From Apodospora peruviana (Eukaryota; Ascomycota; Sordariomycetes; Sordariales; Lasiosphaeriaceae), in NCBI GenBank assembly GCA_033439685.1, contig JAUEDM010000008.1, positions 1 to 64,000 of the forward strand: a stretch of DNA of 64,000 bases, read 5' to 3'. The notes under the pieces were generated by a model that saw only the letters and a list, made by a program, of their open reading frames with translations, did no database searches and had not been told where the DNA came from. The stretch's first letter is position 1. Each line of letters opens with the position of its first letter. Position numbers and translations under genes: made by a program. Shown here piece by piece: positions 9,820 through 21,194 of this stretch.

Positions 9820-10729
9820 GATGGAGGCCGGGGATCTACAGTTTGCATCCATGGAATTGGTCTGGGACAAGACCACGCCCTCGCCGAGTCGAGGGAAGGT
9901 CTGCACAAGGGTTACGGCTTCGCCGAGAGCCATTCAATCCGTTTGCAGTTGCTTCAAGGTCCGCCATGCCCGCGGGAGCAATTCCGCAGAGACCGAAACG
10001 ATGCCTGGTGTGTTGGTGGGTTGCTGCATCGGATTTTCTGTCCCACAAGATCTTGGCATTCTATGAATGCACTTACCTTCATATTGGGTAGAACTGGTGA
10101 ATTCCCGGTTTCCTTCCCCTTTATTTCCTCGATTTCCACGTGTTACGCACTAACCATTAGCTAACTTCTACCTCCAATGCATTTCTCATATTTACACGCC
10201 AGATGCCTCGGATGTCATCAACGTCTTCTCTCGTCTACCTTCTCCTTTCTTCAACAAGGATGTTCCGCCGGTGAGGCAGTATTCCTGTGACGATCTGTTC
10301 AGTTTACAAAAGACTACACACCATTCTCATACGCAGGAGATAGGAGATCTGTCCTTCGCAGGTATGTGGCGCGGATACCTCTCATTCCGCTACAGGACCG
10401 TTGGCTGAGGCACGAATGAGTGGAATTCGCGCTGAGCGTTTGGTCTCGTGTTCACACAAGCCGGGGTCTGTTGATGATAGATTCATGCGCAAAGGGTGGT
10501 GACCGGGATGCGCAGGGTCCAGGAGGCCACTCTTCTTTAAGTGGATGACGTGGCCTTGCTCGTCGGGTGATGGGAATATCAGAGGTGATGTGTCTTGCGT
10601 ACCAGGTTGGTAATAGGTACGAAATGGGGCTTATGGAAAGTCAGGGCTAGAATGGCCTTGTTGTGGGATGGCTTCGATTGCTGTGTTGCGATGGCTTCAA
10701 TTGTAGTGTGGGTTGTGGTGTGTTTGCTG
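9820..10729. other. about 0.9 kb without a recognisable gene
   Basis: Several short overlapping frames (for example 9806-10066 plus) show no known motif. The right end contains imperfect repeats of GATGGCTTCRATTG around 10664-10702, next to the hAT-like element. Confidence 0.5.
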
Positions 10730-11358
10730 CGACCCAACTAAAGTGACCGTATGTTTCTATAAAGTGACCGTATCTAACCCAATGCGGAAGGGGCACGTGA
10801 GGGTCAGCCACACCAAAACTTTGCAGCGGTCGGCCCACGCCGACACACCACCACTTCGTCGCCGTCTATCAATTGAAGCTATTCCCATTCATCAGTCCGC
10901 CGTATTTCGAGCGCAGAAACCACAAGCGCATGTGAGGTAGGCGTGCTTGCCTCCACCACCGACTCCGGTGGGGGAAACAACGACTGAAATATCACCGACT
11001 TGATGTAGTTGTGTGGGCGTGAATAGCTCACGTTCGAGATGTCAACGCGCCGCGAAAACAGAGGCTTGGCGGCTTAGTCAGTAATGAGGTACACATTTAC
11101 GCACAACGGCGCGCACAGCTGTCGAAAGGACACTCGAGACTACACTTTTAAGCGATTTAAACACAATTAAGCGCTTTAAATCATTCAATTCGGGTAGTGT
11201 AAATGCATTCACTTAGTGATCTTTTTGTTGCCTTTTGCTGCGCGGGCCGTGATTGGGCTGGCTGCTGCAAAATTCGGTGTGGATGCCCTTACGTGCCCCT
11301 TCCGCATGGGTTAGATACGGTCACTTTATAGAAACATACGGTCACTTTAGTTGGGTCG
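10730..11358. mobile_element. non-autonomous hAT-like element, 629 bp
   Basis: The ends are inverted repeats of about 72 bp, 10730-10802 and 11287-11358. They are identical apart from one single-base indel and one substitution. Each terminal repeat contains AAAGTGACCGTAT twice, separated by GTTTCT. The flanks carry an 8-bp direct repeat with one mismatch (GTTTGCTG at 10722-10729, ATTTGCTG at 11359-11366), fitting the 8-bp target duplication of hAT elements. The interior has no transposase frame; it contains an AT-rich palindromic stretch near 11146-11185 (GATTTAAA facing TTTAAATC). Mobilisation would need a transposase supplied in trans. Confidence 0.8.
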
Positions 11359-11678
11359 ATTTGCTGTGGTGGTGGCGTTGCGCCTGGTTGTAATTGGTGG
11401 GTCGCCCGTATTTAGTGGAAAGTGGGTGCGAAAAGTGGTAAAATACGGGTTATGGGCCCAAATGGGGTGGGGCAGTAGCGCGCCCCACGGTTCCGTGACA
11501 GGGGGGTAAAACTTTGGCCTGCAACCCCAGTGGGCGAGCTGTTGATCAACCGTAGTAGCTTTCCAACGCGTGATCACCTGATATCGAGTGGTCGTGGTCC
11601 GTTGCCCCGCACCCCGCACCCCCATGTTCCCGTCCGCTCCGTTGTTTTTGGCTTTGTATTTTTCACCGTAACAACGGT
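11359..11678. other. intergenic, upstream of the PD-(D/E)XK gene
   Basis: No gene seen. The ATG of the next gene follows a short pyrimidine-rich stretch; no clear TATA box. Confidence 0.5.
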
Positions 11679-13232
11679 ATGAAGAGCGAGGCTATTGTTA
11701 GCTGGTTGTTTGGCAATCATCTCAGCTGTACAGCCAGGTCATCGCGAAAGCGTCGATATGAAGAATTTGCCCAGGAATCCCAAGACACTGAATCGCCAAA
11801 CCGGCTCAGAATGGGGCCCACAACGACAGAGACAGGACCAGAGACGGGACCAGACCCGACAATCACGACCGACGCTCCTGACAGTGGTCGAGTATTCCAG
11901 GACTGGGACGCAACGCCAAAACGGCCGCACCATGTCGCGGCTATGGCCGACCGGCGCATCTTGATTCCCAGATCACCAAGTCGTCGCGGTGCTGCCAGGA
12001 GTCCCTCTCCTGAAAAGATACCCAAAATCGCTACGATCGAGGATCTCTGGCGTCGTCTAGCAACTCCCATACATTACACCTTCCCTACCGACCTGGACGC
12101 TTCCTTCGATGGCCCCTACGGTGTACAACAACTTTATGACCGTCTCTTCGACATCGAGAACGGGCAATCCTTTCTCCCGCCTTCGCTCCGTGACAGGTTG
12201 GGACAATCTCACGGCTCCACCCGGCGCTTGTTGCCGAGCATGTGGATGGAGGAGAACGAGACCGGCCCAATAGAGGGACGGGATCGTCCAAGTCGAAAAA
12301 CGCAACTGGAACTGGAAATGGAGCTAGCCCAGATTACCGACATCGTCACGCGTTCGGCCAAGGGATTTCGGCAGCGATGGCAAGAGCCCGAATGGAACAC
12401 CAAGGTGCACTGCCGCGTCCTTGATTTGGCCTTCGGGTCCGCCGCCTCCTCGGTGCAGTGGGCAAATGTCACCAAGTCGCAAACCGCGGAACCCTTTCGA
12501 CCGCGATTGGCAACGCAGCTGGGTGTTGTTGGGGTCCCGGCATCCATCGCAAGCTCTTCGTCGGCAGCAAGCCTTGATTCCCTCCAAAGTGACAGAGCGA
12601 GCACAGCTGCGGGTTCGGGTACAGGGGTAAGCGGTGGCGCCAATAAGTTGGTAGACTTCGCCCTGTACCTTGATCCAAGTAACGACAACGGCGACGACGA
12701 GGACGGGAGGCGAAAAAACAACATGGTGAATCTCGGCGAGGCAGTCCGCTCCTTTCTCAGCTCACAACCGGTTGTGGATCAATGGATTAACGGCCTCGCG
12801 GTGGCCGAGATAAGGGAGTGTCCGGCGCCCGTTTACATCGAGACCAAGACGGCGTCGGGTCGGTATGAGGACGCCCTAGTGCAGCTCGGCATCTGCGTGT
12901 CCGGCTGGCACAACCGGATGCACCGTATCCTCGACCAACGCCAACAGGAACCGGGGCGGCTTGGGAGTGTCATCACGGGAGCGCTGGCGGTGCCAGCTAT
13001 TGTTGTCATGCAGCACCAGTGGGAGGCGTTCTTTGCCGTCGATGCAAAAGCTTTGCCGGGACAGCATCAAGCTGACGAGCTCCACATGGTTGGCCCGGCG
13101 CTGAGGCTGGGTGACACGGCGTCAGTACTGGGCATGTACCGACTATTGGCAAGCTTGAGGGCTATTGGTGATTGGATCGAAGGCGGTTTTGCGAACTGGA
13201 TGGAGGATATCTTGGCCGGCATATCCAACTAA
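11679..13232 (+). CDS. fungal PD-(D/E)XK nuclease-like protein (517 aa)
   Basis: An intact intronless frame. The first ~110 residues are disordered and Ser/Pro/Arg-rich (SRRGAARSPSPEK). The second half has the core of the fungal PD-(D/E)XK nuclease-like family: a conserved WNTKVHCRVLDLAF helix, KLVDFALYL with Asp326, then a beta-strand and helix VYIETKTASGRYEDALVQLG giving Glu388-x-Lys390, followed by the C-terminal Trp-containing strand near HQWEAFF. D326 and E388-x-K390 are the expected catalytic set, so the fold may be active. The biological role of the family is not established. It lies 355 bp upstream of a broken giant-protein gene in the same orientation; no functional link is evident. 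Confidence 0.75.
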   Translation: MKSEAIVSWLFGNHLSCTARSSRKRRYEEFAQESQDTESPNRLRMGPTTTETGPETGPDPTITTDAPDSGRVFQDWDATPKRPHHVAAMADRRILIPRSPSRRGAARSPSPEKIPKIATIEDLWRRLATPIHYTFPTDLDASFDGPYGVQQLYDRLFDIENGQSFLPPSLRDRLGQSHGSTRRLLPSMWMEENETGPIEGRDRPSRKTQLELEMELAQITDIVTRSAKGFRQRWQEPEWNTKVHCRVLDLAFGSAASSVQWANVTKSQTAEPFRPRLATQLGVVGVPASIASSSSAASLDSLQSDRASTAAGSGTGVSGGANKLVDFALYLDPSNDNGDDEDGRRKNNMVNLGEAVRSFLSSQPVVDQWINGLAVAEIRECPAPVYIETKTASGRYEDALVQLGICVSGWHNRMHRILDQRQQEPGRLGSVITGALAVPAIVVMQHQWEAFFAVDAKALPGQHQADELHMVGPALRLGDTASVLGMYRLLASLRAIGDWIEGGFANWMEDILAGISN

Positions 13233-13586
13233 GGGCCTGATCTCTTGGGCTGGTCAGATGCCAGCATGCGATGGAGTGCTGCATCCTGACATTGCACGGA
13301 TCGTAAAGAATAGAGGATGGTAAGTGACCGCCTCTTTGCGATTATGGTTGCACCGTCTTACCCCCCTGAAAACCTAGCCCTCGGGGTAGTTCAACCGCCC
13401 ATTTATGGATAGTATAACTAATAAATCCATACCATCCGGTCCTATATAGCTGTACAGAGAATTAGGGATATCCTGAAGGCGAACTCACGCGCATCATCTT
13501 TGCGGAAATTTGTCGCGGTGTTGCACGTCCTTAGTCTATAGCAATTCTGAAGTATAAATATTTCTTCCAGTCCGCAGCCTGAGCAT
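13233..13586. other. intergenic, no gene seen
   Basis: Nothing recognisable. The upstream ~2000 codons expected for the giant gene that follows are not present here. Confidence 0.5.
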
Positions 13587-16500
13587 TTGCTATCGTTCAA
13601 GCTGATGGGCATCGAGAAGAGCTGGGCTACAAGAGACGAGGGGAGAGTCGACGGCGGAGCGTTGGGAGAGAGCATCGCCCGTCTGTACCAAGAGTTTGAG
13701 TCCGTCTCGCGAGACGTTGTCGACGAAAGTGACGAGAACTTTAGTGTCAAGTACGAGCTGATCTACACCATGGGTGCGCAGGAAGCGGTTGAGATGAGCC
13801 CTGGCCGGTGGATCCTGATCCAGCAAATCCTCGCTTTAGTCGAGACTGCCGTCCGACAGCTCATGGCCGACAGCGTTCACACGAATTTGGCAGAGGGTCT
13901 CATCTTCGAGGATCACGGTGTCGGACGCGTTCCCGTCATACGCATTCTGGAAGAGTCTGCAGACCGGCACCTGATCGGCGTGCTCGCTGCTACAATATGC
14001 CGCCGCGGTCTCACTGGTTTCCCGGTGGCCCACAAGAACGAACGCATGCGCCAGGCGGTTCACAACTACATCTCGGTCAACCAAGTCACCCCCGAGGACC
14101 TTGCGCTGGTCGAGGATTTCGATACTACTGGGCTATTCAACAGTCCAACCACCAAGAACGCTGTTCTTCTTCTCCGGGGCCTACTGGCCAAGGGGGTTCT
14201 CCTATTCGCGCTCGGTCAAAAGCGATTCCGCGTCAACTACGGCCTCGCTCCTGCCCGCCGACCGCCAACCATGCTCGCCGTGCCGTACCGAGCAAAGGAT
14301 ATGCCCTCGCCGCGCTCCGAGTTTAGCCACCCCGACGTCGTCATCGTGCTTACCTGCTTAAGCTACTACTACAGCGGCCTGTCTGACGAGCAGCTCTACA
14401 CGTGTTTCCAACTGCTTCACGACGACTCGGACCAAGCGGAGCAGGAGTACGGCAGATGGGCCGCCCAGGCGCCGGACCTTCCACCGTCCTTCCAGCACTT
14501 TTCGTCCATCAACATTGAGGACAAGCCCCAGTGCGAGACCATTGTCTTTCCTGCGCTGAGACACGCCCGGCCGGTTGTGGACTTTTTCCTCGCGTACGTG
14601 GTCTTCCCCAAGGAGATGAAGCAATTCCCACTCAAGCTCTCCTCGTCCGGGTGGGACCTGGCCAAGCCGAAAAAGCACCACCCCCTGACCGGGTTCAGCG
14701 GCACCAACGACTCCAAGGCTGTTCTCCCGCTATCCGTGACGGCTTTGGACCTGCAGCCGCACACTAACGCCGCGGTGCTCAGCACTATCCTAAGGGATGA
14801 GAGCATAGTGTTGGAGGTGGGAACCGGAGGGGAGGGATCATCATCACGACCCTCAGCCCTATCTAAGGAGATGCTACTTAGCTCTCTGACGCGATCTCAG
14901 CCGCCTATGCGGGTGATTCTCGATATAGGCGCCCAGGTTGTTGAGAGCAGCAACTTGCAGATGGCGAAAAACCTGCTCGATGTGGTTCCCGCGAGCAGCG
15001 CCGACGCCGTCATCTTTTTCGACCACCAGGACGAGCTCTCGGTCCTCCTCCGGAACGGCGATGTCGTGCCGTTCCTGACGTCCCCGTTCGCGACACGGAC
15101 CGATCGGTGCCTCGTGTTCCTCGATCAAGCGCACACGAGAGGCACCGATCTGAAGCTGCCGGATGATTACCGTGCTGCCGTCACCCTCGAGCCAGGCGTG
15201 ACAAAGGACACTCTGGTCCAAGCATGCATGCGGATGCGCAAGCTCGGTCGCGGTCAGTCGGTGACGTTTGTGCTGTCTCCCGAGATGCAGAAACGCATCC
15301 GCTCGGCTCGTACCAATGTAGCTCCCGAACACCGACTTCATTGCTTGGGTTATCTCGGAAACGTGGGACGAGACGGTGCGCAGTGTCCCTCTGTGGGCGA
15401 CCCAAGGCATTCGCCACGCCCGCCAGGAGGCGATATGGAAACGGGTGGAAGAAAACGGTGGCGTCTTCTCTTCGTCGGACGCGCAAGAGTACCTCGAGCC
15501 CGAAGCCATGTGCCTGGAGGAGCGGCTACCGACCCAGGCTAGTGTCGACGACCGGGGGGGACATTGACATTGCCGCGCTAATACTGGACCTCAACTTGCA
15601 CGATCAGGCGGATCCGAGTGCCGACGACAAGACTGCGAAGCACGGGGAAATGGACGCCCACACTCGGGCCATTCGGGAAAAGTTGGTTGCTTTCAGCCGC
15701 GCCACCTCCAGCACCGCTTCTTCAGCGCTCCAAGAGGAGCAAGAACGCGAGCTCGCGCCCGAGATCGAAGAAGAACGCCAAGTCGCCCGGCCACCGCCGC
15801 GAATAGCCCTCCCGCACAAGCTTGACCACCGCCTTGTCCAGTTCGTCCGTACTGGCAACACCAAACTACTCACCAGCGCTGCTTTCCGTCCGTGCTACTC
15901 GGTCATGTCGACGACGAGCGCCGCTGCCTTGTTCGCCCCCGGCATCGCCACCTTTCCAACTGACTTGCTTGTAACCGAGGATTTTGCCCGCACGGTGGAC
16001 ACTACCGGGCCGATGTATCGTTCCGATAGTTACCAGCGGGGCGTGCAGTGGGTTTTCGTCCGTTTCGCGCGTACCGCTCAGGACGAAAACGCGAACCCGG
16101 CGTCTCCGGCGATGGTAGTGGTCAGCCAGTGGGAGGCTAGTCGACTCAAGCACGTCATTGAGACGCTCCCGAAGCCCAGCAAGTCCCAGGGATCTTCCTC
16201 GGTACCTGTGACACTGCACGCCTACCTCCCCCGCCCCAACCTAACCTTTTCATTCATGGAACATCTCAAGGGGTACACTGTCCCCGCCGTAGCGGCTGAC
16301 TGGGAACCACCCCCTGATCTGGTCATGCAGCTCAACCTCTTCGCCGGGCAGCTCTACCTGCGGAGCTATAACGAATATAAGAGGGTATGCGGGTATCTGG
16401 GCCTGGCATATGCGGAAAACGAGGACGAAGAGACGGCTGTGCCACCGGATGGCTTCGTTGGGAAGAGAAGATACCTCAGTGCAGCTTTGGCTCAAGCCCG

Positions 16501-16663
16501 GTCGCATTTCTGGCCAAGGTCTATCACGAGATTAGGGGTGAGGCGCCAGGAGTCTCCATTGAAAATGATGCTGTCCTTATCCCACGGATCGATCTTCAAG
16601 ATCAAACCTGTAACCCATAGGCTCGGATGGAATGCCTTGGATGGTGTTCTGATTCCAGTATGA
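13587..16663 (+). pseudogene. C-terminal part of a DUF3638/DUF3645 giant protein, truncated and frameshifted
   Basis: The frame from 13587 matches the conserved C-terminal third of a fungal protein family usually near 3000 residues: VDESDENFSVKYELIYTMG, LDIGAQVVESSN, FFDHQDELSVL, FLDQAHTRGTDLKLP and VQACMRMRKLGRGQS. Near 15320-15335 the homology moves to the next frame (FIAWVISETWDETV, VPLWATQGIRHARQEAIW). Near 15540, at a run of seven G, it moves to the third frame (DIDIAALILDLNLHDQ), which continues to 16663 with the usual tail (RSDSYQRGVQWVFV). The 5' two thirds are missing. Databases name some relatives ubiquitinyl hydrolase; I cannot see a deubiquitinase active site here. The poly-G shift could be a sequence error, but the missing start and first shift make a pseudogene likely. 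Confidence 0.75.
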
Positions 16664-18323
16664 AGCGACTTCTTGAAAAACGACTCGTTTATAAGAGTTT
16701 TGTTGCTGTTCTTCTGGATATGGCCATGGTCGTTCTGCCGCTGCCATCTTAGATACACATAAGGGTGTATATATATGTAGTAATCGGGTTGTTAGTTTTA
16801 GTAAAATATTTATTTAGCTGGCATTTACGCTTTTAAAGTGGTGACTAATTGAAAACGAGGGCGTTGGAGGCTGCTGGTGTTTGGCTGTTCCTTTTTAGAG
16901 TTTATTTTCATTGGCCTAGACTTTCAGCTTATGAAACATGGCAGAATATGAGAGATGACTCATAGTTATAGGGTGGCAGGTAGGGCCAGTCATTAGGATG
17001 AATATTTCACGTTATCATTGAAGAGGTCGCCTTCGCGGCCCTGCTCCACAACCTGTAGAACCAATAGAATTTGTAATTAATTGAGTTGTTCGGCGTAACC
17101 CAGGGGAGCGGATCTCGAGGTGCGTCTCGACGACTTGTATGTATTACCACGCCAGAACAGCATCCTCAAGTCACTTCCTGATCTACAGGATCCCAACCAT
17201 CCGCAGCTGACGCCGGCTTTCCCGTCCCCGGGCTGGCGTCTGCACTCGTGGCGGCAAGCTTTGCGGCGAGACTGTTAGGTAAGGGTGATACGGAAAATTA
17301 CTGGACAAGCAGGAAAGGAAAACTACGATCCTTTCGCCTGCCGGCAGCAGCGCCAGTTTCCCTGATTCCACAAGTTTGGATTTCTGTCTCTATTGCCTTC
17401 CTGATCTCTGCCACCTGGACCTTTCCCTTTTCCCTTTCCTCCACTCTGGATGTTATCAACAGTACAGAACAGGGTGTCGGTAACGGTTGTAGGCATTGTA
17501 TTCGACAGAGAAAGAGTGCGTAACCTGCTAGGTTGGCTCGCCGGTGGCGTCCGGGCAATATCGGCGTACGATGCGTGAGATATTACATAATTACTAGCCT
17601 GGTGTTCCATGCATTATTTAGTTTCCACCTCAATTATCTCGTCCAGTGATCACCTGTATGGTCCCTAAAGATTAATCTTAATATTCGTAATCCCATAACA
17701 CTTGCTAGAAAGGGGGGACAATGGAATATAAAGCTAAAGGGAGTAGAAGAAGGATAAACATCAATACTAGACCGATAACCAGGTATGCAAGCCCGAGAGT
17801 CCCATCTCAGCTTTCTCCTCGTCTTTCACCTTTCAATAAAAATACAGCCTCGACACCACATTACTCTCCGCCTCTCCCAGGAAGAATACAGACATCCACA
17901 CCACTTGAGGGATCGGCAGGAGGTTAGACGGTCTTGTTCGCGCTCAGATGGATGGGGTGGCGTCGATAGCAACTTGCTCTTATGAGTTGTTCCCAACCTT
18001 GCCGTGGGCACGGTCCACAACCACAGTGACTCTGGTTGTGGCCCGTGCGTACATGCCCCCCTTGGAGGGCGAGATAGTTACCTAAACACATCATGCATAT
18101 TTGCAGCAGGTTCTTGTAGTTTGACCCAGCCACCCAACTACGTCTGTGGACCGGCACTGGTATTTTAAGGCTTCTGATAAGGCTCCGACAACAGGGAGGC
18201 TGTACCACTCAAAACCCAAGCACCGAGAAGATACGGAAGGGCTAGTCCTGCCCCGCGCTTCCAGGGTTAGGGTTACAACGTTTTGTTTACTTTGCCCCTG
18301 AGATACCCCTGAGAAGGCCGATG
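16664..18323. other. about 1.7 kb without a recognisable gene
   Basis: Only short frames of low-complexity or unremarkable composition (for example 17298-17610 minus). AT-rich near 16750-16850. No repeat or RNA gene was identified. Confidence 0.5.
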
Positions 18324-18548
18324 TGATAGATCGATATGGCACTCACATGTGGCGACACGGGCAAGCTGAACCGCGTAGCGACCGGTGCTCGCAAACTTTC
18401 CCAACACGACCGCAAACAACCCGAGTTCTTAGTGCTTGCGGGATCCGCCGACTTTTCTCTCCAGTCCCTCATTGCTGGCGGTCACGGAATTCTGGCTGGT
18501 CTCGCCAACTTTGCCCCAAAGGCGTCAGCTCGAGGATTTAGGCAGTGA
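18324..18548 (+). pseudogene. DapA-family (dihydrodipicolinate synthase-like) aldolase fragment
   Basis: About 65 codons read CGDTGKLNRVATG, then PEFLVLAGSADFSLQSLIAG, then GHGILAGLANFAPKA. This is the segment after the Schiff-base lysine region in fungal DapA-type enzymes (4-hydroxy-2-oxoglutarate aldolase or dihydrodipicolinate synthase-like). Neither the N-terminal barrel strands nor the C-terminal helices are found beside it, so this is an isolated gene piece. Confidence 0.65.
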
Positions 18549-20632
18549 CGATAAGCACTTCACCGCCTGCCTAATTTAAACGTATAAACGATGGGTGAAT
18601 AAAGGAGATGAGTGCATAAGTTAAACGGTAAACATTTATTTCAAAAGTATGTGCGAAACCGAAAAGCGTACTTAATATGTAGGCGGTGAGTAGACTGCGG
18701 TGGACTGCATCCAGTCTCACGACCTTCGCCGCACTCGGTTGCGATCCCTGGAACACCCCGTTTAGGCGGTGAACGAGTTGAGAAGCCCTATCCATCAACG
18801 CTAAAAACGCCGTCTGCAAGATGTGTGTACTTACAAGGAGGCTACATGTTGTTATGATGTATGTATTGGAAGCTGCCATACGAGGACGCCGAATGACTCA
18901 TGTTTGCCGTGCCTTTGGGTCCAATCATTCATTTTTGCTCTTCCTCAAAATCTAAGGGCCATGTCCAATTGATGTTGATGTGATCAGTGGTCATGTAGTC
19001 GCAAAAACAGTAAGGAAGAGTGCATTGGCATGGCTTCCCCAAATGAGTGCCACCACTACGCTCGCTCTCCGCATCCTCATCATATCACCTTCCCCATCGT
19101 CGTCAGAATCCATCAACCTCTCAAGAGTTCCTTCATCTTCCATGTCCAGCTCGTCTTCAGATCTAATCACCTCCTTCATGTGGAGAATAATCCATTTCGC
19201 CCGCTCTCAGTCCTCCTTCCGCAACCGTCCGGCCTCCGCAAGGAGCGTGTTGTCGTCCCGCCCTGGTTATGTTGATATTGTGGGGTCTCGGGTTGCGAGC
19301 GCTGAAGGTCATTTTCGTCACTCTGGCATTTCTATCGAGTACCCTTCTGAGGACTCTTCCAAATAGTGGCAGTAGAATTATCACACGAATAAACTATCGA
19401 TCCTTGATTCTATACGTCTACACTTCGTCGAACCAAGCCTTCCTTCGGGGCTTTATAGCCGAACTACGCTGGAATCTTCTAGCGCGCCATCTGAGCTCCT
19501 GTCGCCGAATTTCTAAGAGTGATGATTAAGCACGTGCCGTTTCATTGGTTGCCACGACCTGTCATGCCTTTGCGTCGTAGATCCAATTACAAAGCTTAGG
19601 TATTTGCATATCTGACAGTAATCTGATCTAGAGTGACACTGAATCTTACATTATTGCGTATGGCACTAGTCCAGCTTCTTTAAACCTTTTTTCATTAGCT
19701 TCCTCTTGTTCTTCTAGCGCTCTTTGATATGATATTGAGAGGCGGTTCTGTAAGGTTTTATCTTTTTTAAGGAGCTTTGCCGAGACATATTTAGGGAGCC
19801 CATGATAGATAGGATGGATTGCGTCGTCCACGACCACGGCATTGCGACTTGAGTATAGGTTAGCAATTGCCTCTCACAGTGAATATCTAACATGCCTCTT
19901 ATCAGGGTCGAAGAACTTCACGAGGTACCTTCCTCGCTTCACTTCGACAATTTTTGCAGGCCAAAAACAGGAACCCTGGATCTGGACTAAACAAATATCA
20001 TCAAGTTGCCACCGGTGAGTCGATTTCATAGCGAAGGATTAGGTATAGGCTGTGGTTATATGATGCCTCTAAAGTGCAGTGAATAAGAAAACGTTCTTTG
20101 ACGAGAATGCAAATAAGTAAACGCAAGAGCGATGAGTAGTTGTCAGACTTTACATAGCGACCTTGAGTCTCTCCTACACCTAATTAAAGTATTTCTAATA
20201 AAACAGTCTACGGACTAAGATCTAGTATTGGGGAGTTAGAGAATTGGATAAGAAACTCTATTTTAATTATTACAGGAATTAAATATGTAACCTAATAATA
20301 TCTGCTTCTGGTTTTCCGTATGTATTATAACGTGAAATGACCGATCTTATATCCTCGGGCCCCATCAGTTTCAGGTCCATTTAGCTGGGTCGCCATTGTA
20401 ACTCGGTTCGTGCTGAGTAGTCAAATCAACCAAGACATCGTCAGCAGGCTGGGCAATAATACATAGGTTCCGGGCGATTGTTCGTTAGACTGGTTTTAGG
20501 ACTCTTCGCAAACAAAGCCCTTTGATTTCTAAAATTCAAATAGTGTAAAACAGCTTCGCCTATCTGCTTTTTTTAATCTTCATTTTACGGAAAGCTGATT
20601 CCCGGTGAAGAGTTTAGTTACCTCTGCTCTTC
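18549..20632. other. about 2 kb without a convincing gene, AT-rich to the right
   Basis: Open frames at 18571-18879 minus (102 codons), 18980-19366 plus (128 codons, Ser-rich) and 18991-19179 minus (acidic, MDSDDDGEGDMMRMRR) overlap on opposite strands and show no firm match. A short minus frame at 19646-19837 (63 codons, charged helix) is also unrecognised. From about 19600 the base composition becomes clearly AT-richer. Confidence 0.45.
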
Positions 20633-20640
20633 TATATAAG
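20633..20640 (+). promoter_or_regulatory. TATA box candidate for the MADS-like gene
   Basis: TATATAAG lies about 120 bp upstream of the ATG at 20760, in an AT-rich context. Confidence 0.4.
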
Positions 20641-20759
20641 TTGTGATTGTTTCTCATTTATAGGTTCTGCGTAAGAGTATAAAACTTTCAAGAGCAACTT
20701 CAAAAGTTTATTCTATTTGACTTTCTATATACTGTAACGGTTAGACTTTTTACTTAACA

Positions 20760-21194
20760 ATGTCTTACCAGTTAACAAAAGACGAGACGGCGATTAAGAA
20801 AGCGTGGGCTGGTCGGTCCCAAAACACTAAGAAGAAGTGCTATGAACTTCTGGAAAAGTTCGGGGCCAAGGTTTTTCTGATGATCGAGAAAGATGGGATT
20901 GAATGGTCGTTCCAGTCGCATGCCGATTATGGATCGGCGGAGCTTCTTCAAAGAGTTTTGCCAGAGAACAGAAGCTCGCCACTAGATTTCGTATCGGCAA
21001 AAGACTACGAGCGCATGAACTCGATTAATGCTTCATATGGTCAATTTGCGGAGGTCGACGGAATCTTCTCGCCCTCGACTACTCCCCCCGCAGAGACGGG
21101 TTCTAAGACGCCCCCATTTCGCATTGCAAAGACCAGAAGACGAAGAAAGGATATAAGCCCACCTTCAGAACGCAAATATTTTAGTCTCGGATAG
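20760..21194 (+). CDS. small MADS-box-like protein (144 aa), putative
   Basis: An intact frame follows a TATA-like site and an ATG in a good context (ACAATGTC). Residues about 18-50 (RSQNTKKKCYELLEKFGAK then VFLMIEKDGIEWSFQS) resemble the MADS-box helix and first beta-strand, in which a basic K/R-rich helix leads to KKxYEL and then a hydrophobic strand such as AxVxLxI. The C-terminus is disordered and ends with a basic cluster (KTRRRRKD), a possible nuclear signal. Short fungal MADS-like proteins of this kind are known, but no role is assigned to this one. It is isolated in a 2.6-kb AT-rich gene-poor stretch. The similarity is by eye and modest. Confidence 0.45.
   Translation: MSYQLTKDETAIKKAWAGRSQNTKKKCYELLEKFGAKVFLMIEKDGIEWSFQSHADYGSAELLQRVLPENRSSPLDFVSAKDYERMNSINASYGQFAEVDGIFSPSTTPPAETGSKTPPFRIAKTRRRRKDISPPSERKYFSLG

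Noticed and set aside
12209..12724. 171-codon minus-strand frame
   Set aside because: Antisense of the PD-(D/E)XK-like gene; no motif.
18980..19384. Harbinger-type transposase start (acidic minus frame with MDSDDD)
   Set aside because: Only composition suggests it; the frame ends after 62 codons and no catalytic segment follows.
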